Shown: one piece after another, positions 10,578 through 23,832 of the stretch
How the letters are laid out: each line of letters opens with the position of its first letter
Numbering within the stretch: the first letter of the stretch is position 1
Assembly: GCA_958299035.1 (NCBI GenBank)
Contig: CATQJL010000223.1
Location: forward strand, 67,264,371-67,328,370
DNA from: Cylicocyclus nassatus
Lineage: Eukaryota; Nematoda; Chromadorea; Rhabditida; Strongylidae
Direction: 5' to 3'
DNA: 64,000 bases
Position numbers and translations under genes: made by a program
The notes under the pieces: generated by a model
What the model was told of the DNA's origin: nothing
Databases searched by the model: none
Seen by the model: the letters and a program-made list of their open reading frames with translations, nothing else

Positions 10578-12380
10578 ATTGAAAAGATCCTATCTTTGAA
10601 AATGTCCAACTCATCATTTCACAACTTAAAGTTTTGGTGGGAGTAGTGGTTCGTATGCAAATCCCCCGAATACTTTATAATGCAAATTATATTAGTGCTG
10701 AGGTTACGAAAGTGAGTGATTTTAGCTCTAATATGCATGTGCGTATGGCTACCGATCAAACGGAACTGAGATGAGCGCAGCTGCAAATAATATTGGCAGG
10801 ATTACGGTAGTGAACCAGACTCGTACGTACATACTTGTAAGTGCCAATAAGGATCATCAGTTTCATCAGTAGTATTAACGTTACAACAAATAATCGTATT
10901 CCTCAAGATTATTCGTTTGATCTTGTGAATTAATATTGCGCCGAAAGCACAAAGTTGAGAAACTTCTGGCCAGAAGAGAAAGTCCTACACTACCTTGCAC
11001 GGACGACCCATTTTGAATCAAAATTTATGCGCAAGTGACTGACATTTTTTGTTAAATTTAAATTCTGTGAAACTTGAATTTCAAGGGTAAAAAGGCCTCC
11101 TTTGCTAAAAGGCCAGAATTTTTGCACATACCCATCAACAAAGCAGATAAATTACGAACATTAACGGAAAACCTTGCACGCTTAGCCGTCCTAAAGGTTC
11201 AAAATAACAGATGAACAGAGATCGCAGTGAGTTCATGATTTTGAGCAAAGATCGGAAAATACTAGACTTCGATGAACCACAGGAGTCAAAGCGTTAGTGA
11301 TGCTCTAAAGTTTATAAAGAAAAATTTTGTCCATTGAAGTCTTGCGACAATGATGTCATTCAGAGACTCCATCATTCGGGTTGACGAAAAATGCTTGTAT
11401 GAGTATGCACAACTGCAATACTCAGAAAATTCTTCATCAAGCAAGCTCCATCTTCAGTCGCTATGGAGAACCTGCAGAAATTAAAATTCTGTCGATTTTT
11501 TTCTAAACTTTGAAAGAGTTCCCATAACGCGGACATGAAATGGTGCCCACGGAAGAAAAATTTAATCTACGTTATATATTGCGCAACGTTCATTTGTATG
11601 GCAAAAATTCGATGTCACTCTTATGGAAATAAAAAGGAAATAAGCACAGTAATAAAAAACCCATGAACTCATTTACTCTCTCTTAGACTGAAAAGTTCAG
11701 CATGGAATGATATTTGTTCAGCTACAGGTACGACAAAACTTCATAGATAGACGTATCATACTCTGATCATCGACCTTAAATCCTGAACACTGATTCTCAA
11801 AAGGATTCAGCGATCGCGGCGCAGAACCTCTTCATTGTGAAATATTTCTTCAACAAAGTGCCGTCTTTCGAAATCGTCTAAACCATACAGTATACATCGC
11901 AGCGCCTGTGAAGCACTGATGAGCAGTAGGGCAACCACTGCTTGGTTTTCGAGGGAATGGCAAGAATTACCAAACATTCATCCACAGACACGCTGAGTAA
12001 GGGGGCGTTGATATCCCCCATACGTCCTCCAGCCCTGGGACGTGAATCGGTCGCGCGCTCTCCGCGACTGCAGCTGCACTCTCCGCAGCCTCTGTGAAGT
12101 AGGGCTCGCCTCCCTCCCAATTTTTGGAAAGAGTCTCATAGACTCGCAAACAGAAAAGAACGTACTGTGGGATGCCGCTAGATCCTGGTCATAAAACGAG
12201 TCTAAGCTTTTTTCTTTGAAAAGTTCTGTGATGTAGCTACAGTGCCCAGTTGTTTTAGCGTATCGGCTTCGTATACTACCTTTCGCCTTTTTAGTCTCTT
12301 AATCCACACAGTTCTATTCATCTTCAGAGTTCTTAAAAGGAAAACTCCTGAACAGGTGATTTTGGTGGCCTTTACTTACT
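10578..12380. other. Intergenic DNA, no gene recognised
   Basis: ORFs are short. The pair at 11878-12149 (minus) lies in a GC-richer patch resembling the repeat at 14900-15160 (both carry cctcctCGCCAATCCTGGGAAAAGAGTCT-like text), so it is probably repeat-derived. Confidence 0.35.
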
Positions 12381-12926
12381 AGGGACCGGCCTTACTATTC
12401 CTTCAACTCCTGCCATTCCGTGATGCCTGCTGGTCTCACAACGATGGAAATTGCGAAAAAACAAAGTATAGAGAAATTCGCAAAGCGCTCCGTAGTGCGG
12501 CACATCGGACGTCGAGGAATCACAAGAACTTCAGAAATTGCAGAAAGAGCAGGACTCAACTCTTGGAATCAGTGGCGTACCGAGGGGGGGGGGGCGCCCC
12601 CCCCCCCCGCGAGAACGGGTCGCGAAATTTTTGAAAGTTACTTACATGAGTTATAAAAATGTGCAAGTGACTTGTTTATTTTTGTAAACAATTAAAACAA
12701 TTTTTAAAAATTTTTAAAAATTCAAAATAGCCTTATAAAAAATAATTTTTCCGGGGGCGGGGTTAGGGGTTGGGGGACCGCAAATATTTTTAGAAGCGTC
12801 CCTAAAATTTTTCGGAATTCGTGGCTGACGCCACGCACTTTATATAAAAAAATTTTGCCGCGCCCCCCCCCCCCCCCAGCCGAAATCCTGGGGACGCCAC
12901 TGCCTGGAATAGTATTGCCGGTCCCT
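12381..12926. mobile_element. Small element with AGGGACCGGC ends, split by a hAT-like MITE
   Basis: The left end AGGGACCGGCCTTACTATTCC is matched in inverted orientation at the right end (ggaatagtattgccggtccct). The 333-bp insertion described separately lies just inside the right end. No coding capacity is apparent. Confidence 0.45.
12570..12902. mobile_element. hAT-like MITE, 333 bp
   Basis: It starts CAGTGGCGTACC and ends GGGGACGCCACTG, inverted partners. The flanks are 8 bp (cttggaat at 12562-12569, cctggaat at 12903-12910; 7 of 8 identical), as expected for hAT. Long G and C runs (near 12583-12607 and 12861-12877) stand just inside the ends. A second copy of exactly the same length is at 47046-47378. 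Confidence 0.75.
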
Positions 12927-12929
12927 TAA

Positions 12930-14600
12930 AAGTTTTTGGGGATGGCAAATTGGGTGCAATAGTTCCATTCTTTCTCCATTCTTTTCGAATATTTCCAAAA
13001 AAAATCAGCGAAACTGCAAGCGAGCAATATTCAGTGTGGTCAAACGCTGGAGATATAATTCAACCTTACTTCCAGAGGCTGAGTCAAAAATAAATTATGG
13101 TAGAATAAAGAATGTGGAGTATTTTCCAAATTTAACACATTTAAGCCTCTTTTGAATAAACGGTTTTATTCTTGCACTTTAAATGTGTCTTCAAATTTCA
13201 TGAAATCTGAGAATCTTTGTTGAGTGTGTGGTAAAAAAATTTTGTTCAATGGACATGATGGATCGTACTGGATGAGACCACCAACTGCCAAATCACAACC
13301 GCTGCTCAGTACGGTCAACAAAAGTAAGAGTAGTGTACTTCAAATCTATTTTACCAAATATAGAGGAATTTCTCTGACCTCACATTTGGCTACAACACTC
13401 GCATGTCCATTGAGCATGAAATAGACTTTTAGGCGGAAGGAGGGTCTAAAATGACATTCGCTTTATATGTTCAGTGAAAACGACAGAGACATGGAACATG
13501 AACTCTACATTCGAGTGTTTTTTTTTGGAGAGACGATAAATGTATGACAATGTATAACAGAGACATTAATTCTGTTAGTACAAATCGAGAGTGAATAAAC
13601 ATGCTTAGATTTGGGGAAAAAACCATGTTTTTTCGCAATTTTTTTGTGCAATAGTGGCTTTATTCTCATAACCCACATGGGCATCGATTTGCATCCACTC
13701 TTCTCACGTTACGTAGCACGAGGTACGATATTCTCTGTGATTTTTAACGCCTCGTCAGCCATTTCAATAGGTTTATCACAGCAAATCTCTTATTCACTAG
13801 TTGTAACGATCGTTTCAAAGCTAACACTTGCGTTAATATATCATAGAACATGTAGAGTAACCTTATTATGGAAAATAAGTAAAAAGGAAATTTTAAAAAT
13901 CTCAAAAGTTTCTGCTTACAGTTTGATCCTTAACATCTTTTCTCCTAGAAGGTCTTTTCCTTTTTTCAGATATTGTAAAGCTGGCTTCAACTTAGATTAC
14001 AGTATGGAGAGAATCATCGGCCGCTCTTATTACTTCAGGATTACGGTAGGGACTTCCGGCATTTGACATCACTGTTAAAGAGCTGCCGTTTTGAATAATT
14101 TGAACGAAGTCTGAAGACTTGTGTGATAGGGTTTTCATGGACAATGATTTTGAAACTTAAATTCTTAAATATTGTGAAGCTTTCTAAATAGTGCAACCAG
14201 ATTTGTGACATAAAAAAACTACTACTGCTTCGAGCATAATATTTATCACTGATGCTTATGTCATAAGATTGCAAACTTCAAAATCGAAAATTACTTTAAT
14301 TAACCTAATCTGAGCGTTTGCAGGTTGTTTTGGCCCCTATCTACAAAGTATAGCTTTCCTACCAACAGTAATGAAGGGGGATCGATAATCTTTTTATGCT
14401 GCAAATCTAATCTAGTCAAATCTAAATGCAATCAAATCTAATTGTAAGTCTAAGCGAGCTTTACAAAATGCTAAAGTTGGGCAAAAGAATAGAGATATAA
14501 ACGATCAACCAATTTGTACATTCTTTTGGGGAACCATGTAGTGCAGAAGCACGTGAGCGCCATCTCTTTCGAATTATTTTCAAACAAGTCTGCCATGGAA
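12930..14600. other. Intergenic DNA with a MITE fragment
   Basis: Near 13975-14055 the text gctggcttcaacttagattacagtatggag..ggattacggtagg matches the inside of the 48632/61590 MITE family, so a degraded copy lies here. The 151-codon ORF at 13611-14066 runs into this repeat and is not called. Confidence 0.4.
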
Positions 14601-14619
14601 TTCTCACTTGCACTAAAAT

Positions 14620-15170
14620 CGTATCACTCACTCTTATCTTTGAAGTTGTAAAATGGCAGAAGATCATATATCGTCGAAAGATGAGTTCTCGCGTGGACAT
14701 CTGCAACAAATACGCTTGCAGGTAAAGAGGTGCGTAATTGTAGCAGCGGTCCGCGCGAGGAGTCCTCTTTCGGCAACATATGGTCCTCCTCTTTAGAATA
14801 CCACGCTTTCAGCGCGGTTTTGAAATTAGCAGTATGAGCTAATATCAGATTTTATATATTTCAGCATCTTCGAATTAATCCATTCATCACAAGCACGTCA
14901 AGTCTGTGGGGTATACGATGCAACGGCTATCGGGCTGCTGGTAATCGACCATTTATCAGTGCTCCTCACTCCCAGGGAATGGCGGCTCTTCGTGAGCAAG
15001 AGGTGTCGAGCGCTTTCCTCGTTCATCGGGATGCAATCCCCCGCAAAAAAACAGAAAATTCTCCGAATAACAACCCCAACCACACCCGAGCGCGCGGGAG
15101 TCGCCTCCTCGCCAATCCTGGGAAAAGAGTCTACAGACTCGAAAAACCGATCTGGAATTGTTAGTGCTCA
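14620..15170. repeat. Copy of the dispersed repeat family seen at 1752-3260 and 16502-18075
   Basis: The left half (tctcgcgtggacatctgcaac, near 14690) resembles 2377/3160. The right half (attaatccattcatcacaagcacg..atcagtgctcctcactccc.gggaatggcggctcttcgtgagc) matches 17477-17600. ORFs here (14898-15180) recur only as degenerate text in the other copies. Confidence 0.55.
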
Positions 15171-16501
15171 TGTTTTCTAGAAAAGAAGTAGTAGCATAAT
15201 TTCAAGGAAAGACTCAAATGCATTGAGGTTTACGTAGTAGAATTTTGAAATTTGCAGTAATTGGTAATAATGCACCAATGCTGATGTTCGCGTAAAATCT
15301 GAATACAAAAAAGGAAGAAGAAAAGTATTATTTTCCCAAATGTAATTGAAGTTTTGATATTTTCGTTGCAGATGCCTTAGTACGAAAATGAGTGCAGGGC
15401 TGAGTTTATATAAACATGCATTCAAAAAATTCATTGGATTCATTTGAAAATGAGCATCGCAATCACTGATATATCAAAATATCACGTCCATTTATACTCT
15501 TACAATTAAACATCTATTTTTCAATCTTCTCAAAGACCATTCATATTCACGGTCATTTATTCATGCGCGTTAGTCTATTCAATCTTTCGACTTTGAGCTT
15601 TACGAATGTGATCTTGGGAGGGAAAAAACAGCTTTGTCTGAGACCAATATTATTGTTTACGATACCAATGGTGGTCGATCACATCGCAAAAGTGATTCTG
15701 GCGAGCATCAACACACACACACCGGCAGAAGTTTTGAAATTCCTTTTCGTTTTCCAAGCTAAGGAAAAAGTTTCTCTTTATCGAAACGGATGGTTGTCTG
15801 TCAATCGCACCCTCCAAAGATATTTCCTCAAATTTGCAACATATTGATCTTTTGATTCCAGACGAGTTTAAGAACGAAAGAAAATGATTTGGACATGAGA
15901 CAAACCTTTTACAATACGTGAATTGCAGATTTGATGCCAAACTCCAAAATCTCAAGACCTACAGCGTAGCATAGAGGAGGGTATAGCTATAAACCTCAGT
16001 TTACGTCACCTTTTTCCTTTTATAGGTGATTTATTTCATACATAAGATCGTTTATGTCAATGAAATTCCTCTTCCTAATTCAGAACAGAAAACTGAAATA
16101 TTAATGTGAAAAGTATCAAGCTTTTGGTTACGACAACACCAGCAGTACTAACACTAAGCAACTGACGTGCCAGATTGGTGTTGAGTAATCAGCTGTTAAA
16201 AGTTCAGCTTAGAATACCACTGAGCACACGACAAGAGTGATCTCGCGTCTAAATGCAACCTCTGGTCAGACGGTCCCTCCCGATTTGAGTGGTCCTCATT
16301 TCAACCATGATCTGGCACTCCCTCGGTGACCAGAGGTCTCTCTTCCCAATTCTTAAACCCTTTTCATGCAAAATCTGTAGGAGAAAAATCCAGTCAGCTA
16401 TGCTAAGTTAGCAACACAACACTAGTGAGACATCCCGAAGAAGCTACAGACTTGACATGTAAGTTTATAACGAAGCAAATCTGTTGAAGTATTTTCTAAC
16501 A

Positions 16502-18075
16502 ATCAGATGCGATCAGAAATTTAAACACAAGTGAGGACATGATACTTTTCCTTTCATCTTTCATTCAGTGACTATCAGTCTGACTAGCAAACGAAAAACA
16601 AGATTGATGCGGTACAGTAAAGCCAAATACTGCAAATTACAACTGTACAAAACAACTTTATACTTCGCTGACGCAGCTTTAGCACTATCTCTTTATTTTT
16701 GATTATACGCTATCAATATAGTTCTAGAATAGGTTTACTATTAAATTATTACTGGAATGGCAGGCAAAGCCACAGCAGTTCCATGACGCTCCCAATTATC
16801 GATGTGTTTCGAGTCTGCGCAGACTCTTTTCCAAAAATTGGCGGGGAGGCGAACCCTCACCCAGTCGAGAGTGGCTGAGAGATGTGGAGCGTTAGAATGA
16901 AGATACTGTCGAGTTTTTAGGGCTTGCGAGGGATTTTTTTCATTGCGTTCTGATGAACGAAGAAAGCGCTCGACACCCCATGCTCCCGAAGAGCCCGTTC
17001 CCCGGGAGTGAAGAGCACTGATGAAAGCGGAAATTACCACCAACCCGATAGCCGTCGCAACGTATAATTCACAGGCTTGCTTTGCTTGTGAATGGATTAA
17101 TTCAAAGATGCTGGAGTCTGCAAAATCTGATTTTGCTGACATTGCTATACGATGCAGCTGCGAAGGTGCTTAGTGTCTCAGTACTAATTGCTTGCAGGGA
17201 GAGGTTGATGCTCTTAGCACTACGTTCAATAGAACGCGGACACACAGGCTCCTGTTGTCTCATGAGACTTTGCGGTTTCGAGACAACTGGGTACCACTGC
17301 CAATTTTTGGAAAGAGTCCTACCACAATCATCGAATCTTAAGGGTCCCACCCCTAAGATTCGATGATTGTGGTGGCCTCCCCTTGGCGACATATAGTCCT
17401 CCACGTTAGACTTGTAGCGCAATTTTGAAATCAGCAATGTCAGCAAAATCAGATTTTGCAGACTCCAGCATCTTTAAATTAATCCATTCACAAGCAAAGC
17501 AAGCCCGTGAATTATACGTTGCAACGGCAGTCGGGTTGGTGGTAATCTCCGCTTTCATCAGTGCTCTTCACTCCCGGGGAACGGCGGCTCTTCGGGAGCA
17601 TGGGGTGTCGAGCGCTTTCTTCGTTCATCAGAACGCAATGAAAAAAATCCCTCGCAAGCCCTAGAAACTCGACAATATTTTCACTCTAGCGCCCCACATC
17701 TCCCAGCCACTCTTGACTGGGTGAGGGTTCGCCTCCCCGCCAATTTTTGGAAAAGAGTCTGCGCAGACTCGAAACACATCGATGATTGGGAGCGTCATGG
17801 AACTGCGGTGGCCTTGCCTGCCATTCCAGTAATAATTTAATAGTAAACCTATTCTAGAACTATATTGATAGCGTACAATCAAAAATAAAGAGATAGTGCT
17901 AAAGCTGCGTCAGCGAAGTATAAAGTTGTTTTGCACAGTTGTAATTTGCAGTATTTGGCTTTACTGTACCGCATCAATCTTGTTTTTCGTTTGCTAGTCA
18001 GATTGATAGTCACTGAATGAAAGGTAAAAGGAAAAGTATCATGTCCTGTCCTCACTTGTGTATGAATATCTGATG
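16502..18075. repeat. Large foldback, arms of about 650 bp
   Basis: Positions 16502-17144 and about 17427-18075 are inverted copies of each other with few differences, for example tagttctagaataggtttactattaaattattactgg at 16720 and its complement near 17820-17860. The spacer of about 280 bp contains a smaller perfect palindrome (aatcatcgaatcttaaggg..ccctaagattcgatgatt, 17326-17370). The 133-codon minus ORF (16741-17142) and the plus ORF at 17425-17664 are the same text read from each arm. No transposase is seen. Confidence 0.8.
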
Positions 18076-21000
18076 TCATTGCAGATGCCTTAGTACTTAT
18101 ATGAGCATCTGATCCAATCTGATCCACGACGACTTTCTTGTACTTGTATTCTTAGACCATTAGACATTCATGGAATTTTATTGGAAAGGTCATTCATAAT
18201 ATCGTTCCTTGTTTGTTTGTTCTAGCCTAAACGATCATCCTTGTTTGTGCTCTTCAAAAGTCGGTTTTTTTTTTCAAACTCAAAATGCTTTCCTTTTTCC
18301 GGAATAAGGGATGCGCTGCAAGTTCTTTTCTTTCAAACTGACAGTTCTAAGTAGATCTCTGGAGTGTTTCGCACGTTTTTGCAAGGTTGTAATATTCTTA
18401 CGGTCCGAAAATTTCAAAAATCGGTTTTCGGCCTTCACTCACAGTCAGAGGTGCAATATATTAATATCTTAATTCCAGACGAGCATAGTGAAGAAGAGAT
18501 AATTTGAATATAAGACAAACACCTTACAACACCTGAATTGCAGATGTTTTCTCTTGCAAACAAAATTTTGATAGCATCCGGATTCGCTTATGTGCAGAGA
18601 TCTGAATTACGAAATGCAAATTAATGCACTCTTAAGCACCACACAATAGCAATTGCTTGGGATTTCTCGCCATTTCACCCATTCTCTTTTCCACGATTTT
18701 TTCCTTGGTTGCATATATTATACACCAGTCCGAAGCACCGCTTCGCGGCGCTTCGGACTGGCTATATGTGTAGAGTGAGATGTGAATGTCAAAGTTAGAA
18801 CGTGGAACTTTTCTTCGCCAAAAATATGGCACGGATTTTTCAGACGTTTTAGCGTGATCATCTTTTGACAAACTGTAACTGCAAAGTTGCTCATTCACAC
18901 ATTTTGGGAAAATCCTCCGATACCCTCAAATTCTCACATTCAGAAATTTTCTGACCGAAGTGGCCCTCACAAACTCGGCAAGCTTTTCCCAGCTATCACT
19001 CTCTTGACTATTTTCACCCAGAGCCCTTTCATCGCCTGTCCCTACGAACTACTTTGATATTTCACTCCCTTTGAATCACGCTCTAATGAAAATTTGGGTT
19101 GAGGAAGCTACGCTCAACACTTACGAAATTCTACCCACCTCTGAGTCCACCCCAATTTCCAGCTCATCTTGGTAGCCTCTGACTCAAATTCTACTAAGAC
19201 AGCTACTATTAGAGTGTATATCTAATTTCAGCCGTTCACCCAAGCAAATCGTTAGCGTTTATACGATTCTGAGGTTGTGCATCTGTTTTGCTCACTTGAT
19301 ACACTGATAGCAAACAGAGAGCATGTAATTCTTTTTAAACTTCTATCACGATCGTCGTGAGTTTTTTTAAAGTATTTCTGAAATTTTCGGTCTTTTGAGA
19401 AAAATGCGAAATTCTAAGTTGAAGTCTTCTGTTAAAACCTACAATTTAGTTACTAAGGAGCTTTTTGCATCCAGTGTAGAGTTTCAAGACTTCGCATCAT
19501 CATGTTTTTATCACTTAGTGGACAGCATTTGAAAAGTTTACACAATATTGAAATGTTAAGTGAATAAAATCAAAGACTTTCGAAAAGCAGACCTTATCGC
19601 GCTTGCACGTGAGCTGAAAAATTGCACTGTTTTCTTATGGTGTTCAGTAGTTCGAGTTCATACATAATATCATACATCCATGTAGAATAAAAAACCTACC
19701 ACAGTTTTTTGAAACAATTCTCGATAAGATATCTAGCTTCCTGCGAACCATGCAATGTTAGGCAAAACAGTTCTACATTTTTCCGTCTTCTTTGATGACA
19801 CCGATATTACCACATTGCCTAACATAGACGATATGGAGTTCATGAAAAGTACTTGGAAAACTTCGATATTGTTCTCTCTACATTGGATCAGGCATATTAC
19901 AAAAAAGGCTTTCTCTATTTCCCTATTCTTTTGTGCAAATCTTACAGGTATGCCACTACAACATCTGACTTCAAGTAATCTCAATAGTTACACAATTACA
20001 TCAACTTATGTTTATGAAGGAGCTTTTCGACAGTAAGGCGGTAAAAATTGCAATAAAAAAAGTTCGCAAGCTTCTCAGAGATATTAATCAGTCAGTGAGA
20101 TGTTCATGACAATAATTCTGTACAAAATGACGCACATGAATTAATGCCTTCTTGCTCGCAAAATATTCAGCTACTTTCAGGGCTAAAAATAGCGTAACAA
20201 AATAATCAAGTAATTTCGGATCACCTCGATGTTACTACCTCCCCTGCTTTTTAAGCTTTGTTTTGAGTTTATTGAGAAATACTTGAAAAAAGGGAAGAAA
20301 CATTGATGGATTACTTTATATTGAAACAAATGCAACGTTTACAAATAGTAGATGGTATGCCAGGTGCATGTTTGACATTGCGAAGGAGAAATTTTCGGCG
20401 TTGAAATTAGACAATATGTGTTGCAAAAAAAGTCCGTCTCAAATTTTCAGGTACTATTTCACATGACAGCAGTTAGACTTCCAGAATATTTTTCTATGAC
20501 ATTTTGGTGCCAACTATTGCCTTTTCATAAGACGTTCCAGTTTCGTCCAAATTAGGTGCAGAATTGCTGAATGAAATAAATTGCGCGCTTCTTGGTTCTT
20601 TCATCTATATTTAGACCTATGTCACAACTACCGCAGTTTTTTAGGCAATTATACTGATGTATGATTCATATGTAAATACATGTTGATTTGCAAAGAAATC
20701 TTTCCGACATAGTTTATTTTGTTACAAAATCGCACAAAGCATAGGCCTTTTTTGGATGGCTTCAAAGCTAGATAGATTGCAACCCAATCGCGCTTGCTAT
20801 TGTCCAGTATGTGCTAACGTATAATTTTTTTTCAAGAAGGTTCGATTTTCACAGCAAGTTCAAGGATTTTTTCATGCGAAGATACGTTCAGCATGCCACA
20901 TTCGCTTCTTTTGCTCCATTCTTGTGGAAGGTTTTTTCAAAGTAAATTTTGAAATTTTTCCATAAGGTACGTTTGGTGATGAAGACAATAATGAAATGGT

Positions 21001-22500
21001 GCACAGAACGAAAACGCAAAATGAGTGGCTGATTTTGCTTGTTTGAGGATTCAATTTTGAGAGTAAATTTTGGTTTTGCACGTGAAGATACGTTTAGTGA
21101 TAAAAACAATGATGATGTGGTACACCAATCAAGAAAGAACTGAGGAGATGTAATGCAGATATTAATGTTAAGTATTATCACCAACCTGAAGATGCTGTTC
21201 GCAGTTTGTTTGCTTGAGCAAATGAAGCAAAATGTAAAGCGGTTGAAATAAATCGACCGCCAACAGCGTTGTAGGCGACGGAATTGGGGTTGTACTTAGC
21301 TTGACGTCGTGATAAACATCACCGAAGCAGACGGAACACCGAAGATGGCACAAAACATCATACCATTGATGACTCCATAGGTTGCACTTAGGTTGAGTCG
21401 TAACGGTAAACAGTATGGAAGCGGGCGAAAGTGCAAGAATTAACTCAGAGATCTGGGCAAACATCCTTCGCCGGTTGTTGACGTCGGATGGTCCCCCCTG
21501 CGCTTTATAGGGTATGATGATCTTTGAATAACTTCACCACTCCAATTTTTTAGACAAACACGTCCTGCCATATGACCCTGCTAGTGTGGACCAAAAGAGT
21601 ATTGCATGTTTGTAGCAAATATCAAGGTAGCTTTCTCAGTAAGCAACACTATGCACCGGCCGGAACGGACACCGACACCGCGCAATGCATCTTTTGTGCT
21701 TCGTAGACCATAGACGCTTGAAGCGGAAAAATTCCACGAACAAAAATATTTGATGGGACATATAAAGCGATATGCGTAACACGTTACATGATAAAGGTGG
21801 ATGGATGGATAGACGATGCAGTTGGAAGCCGTATCAGACATTGCTTGAAAGTAATCTATCACATCAACCCTTCCTTCATCCCATTTTGTTAATCGTTATT
21901 TACACCATTTATACCTCTGCTGATAGCATGCACCTGATCAAAGCTTCGATGATGTGTGAGAGGTCTTCTTAAAAACAGATAACAGTCATCAGTAGAGCAA
22001 TGCGTACTTTTCGTTCCTCTCCTTCGCTATCCGATATCATTTCAACCAATTATGTGCGAGAGTATTAGCGTATAGAATTGGAATCAAATGCATTTTAGTA
22101 TTATTCTTGTAATAGGTATCCAATGTCATATCTTATCAAATGTAATAATTTTCTTTGTGTGATAATTCACTACGATCAATTAATGTACAGGTGTATAACC
22201 TAATAAAGGGAGCAATAACCACCAAACCAGTTGCTCGTAGCTGCCTTTGAAGTGAGTGGCGTTTCAGGTGGTAATGATGAAACACTACACAAGTCCAAGC
22301 ATAAAGCTTGACAAATCAACTTGTGCAATCACTTTTGAAAAGAAAACAGACGAGCAAGGGCGAACATGCAATTGTGCGTTCTCTGGCGGGTACGTACTCC
22401 TAGCTCGGCTCACTCTAACATCGCCTAACATCGGCATGGAACTTAGCGATGATGATGATAGGAAATAGCATCTCAAACGACGGTAATGCTGTTCATTTTG
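18076..22500. other. Gene-poor stretch
   Basis: No domain is recognised in any ORF. Two were looked at closely: 19755-20036 (plus, 93 codons) and 21168-21464 (minus, 98 codons, partly hydrophobic). Neither gave a consistent exon chain. Positions 20880-21140 hold a weak internal duplication (ataatgaaatggtgcacagaacg against atgatgatgtggtacaccaatc). Confidence 0.35.
18725..18761. repeat. Short GC-rich hairpin
   Basis: CCAGTCCGAAGC is followed after 13 bases by GCTTCGGACTGG, a perfect 12-bp stem with a GC-rich loop, in AT-rich DNA. It may be an RNA hairpin or a relic of a foldback element; nothing decides between them. Confidence 0.6.
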
Positions 22501-22502
22501 AA

Positions 22503-22859
22503 CAGGCGATGCACCATAAAGAAATACTAAGCCAATTCCGTAATGTATAAAGGCACAAGTTCATTGTGGTTTGAAACCATATGCTCAAATCTATAATTAG
22601 CATCTGCTGAACGCTACAATACCGAACTAATACCAACTAAAATACCTTATTACGGTCAAGCAGCTTTGTGCATTTCTAGCACAAAGCACTGCACAAAGCT
22701 GCTTGACCGTAATAAGGTATTTTAGTTGGTATTAGTTCGGTATTGTAGCGTTCAGCAGATGCTAATTATAGATTTGAGCATATGGTTTCAAACCACAATG
22801 AACTTGTGCCTTTATACATTACGGAATTGGCTTAGTATTTCTTTATGGTGCATCGCCTG
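22503..22859. mobile_element. Near-perfect 357-bp hairpin element
   Basis: The left arm 22503-22671 and the right arm 22691-22859 are 169 bp each and read as exact reverse complements by eye over the whole length. The spacer is 19 bp. Ends read CAGGCGATGCACCATAAAG. The near-identity points to a recent origin. No ORF of note; a foldback MITE or a recent inverted duplication. Confidence 0.85.
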
Positions 22860-23832
22860 AAAATACGAATTACTGCGGAGGTACGGTTTGTTAACTGCGA
22901 TGCCTTCATATGTGCATAGGAAATTACAGATATCCTGTTCCGGGCACTTCTTCTAGCAAAGTGGATGGTCATATTTTTTTTAACATCTTCAGCAGATAGG
23001 GAATGCGACCTATGCCTTAACACAATCGGGATCTTCTTACAATTAGTACCCTTTATTAGACTCGAAAGCAGGCCAGCAAAAAATAAGCAAGAAACACTAG
23101 GTGAAAGCAAGCAGTAAGAGTAGAACGAATGATATGATTCTCAATACAAAAGCCGATGCCAAGTATAGTCATGTTTATTTTTAACTAGTGATTCGAACTA
23201 TACTGGTTTGCTAGGATGAAGCCAACTGACGCTGCACATCACTATACTGACTTGAAGGTATGTGTATATGCGCTGTATGATGTTAAGAACAGCCCTTTTA
23301 CACCATTTGTGCTACTGTAGCCTGTCATGCAAATGTTGCGCAGAGTTACGGTAGCACATGGTACATATATGCAAAAAAGACCGATAAAAATTGTTTACTT
23401 TCAATAAAACTTTGTTAAGATTGAGCAAGGACATAAAACAGCAGCAACTATGCAGTACTCGTTCTTTTGGGATGAGCAGACACGAAACAATTTTTGCACT
23501 ACTGAAATAAAATTGCAGCTACAACCGACGGTAACGGTACGATTGTTACTTTTGACATCTAGAACGTAAATCTTATTCTTGTAACCCTTTCAGCTCCCGA
23601 GCGCAACAACTCAAGCAATTTCATTGGAGCACAAAAATAAGGCACTAGATTCTCATAATTCTAAAGAGGAAGTCTTCCACAAAAGGTAATTTTTGATGGA
23701 AGTAGATAGACATTAATGTACAGTCATATGCTACCGCCCTACTGCGAAAGTTTAGCGGTAATCAGCGATGAAACTTAAATGAGTGATAGTGTAATTTCAA
23801 CCTCTCTAAATATGACCGTGATCCACACTGCT

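Noticed and set aside
16741..17142. 133-codon minus ORF and its mirror at 17425-17664
   Set aside because: Both are the same repeat text read from the arms of the 16.5-18.1 kb foldback.
21168..21464. 98-codon minus ORF with hydrophobic segments, possibly a membrane receptor exon
   Set aside because: Hydrophobic text is found in more than one frame and no splice chain with fitting phases could be built.
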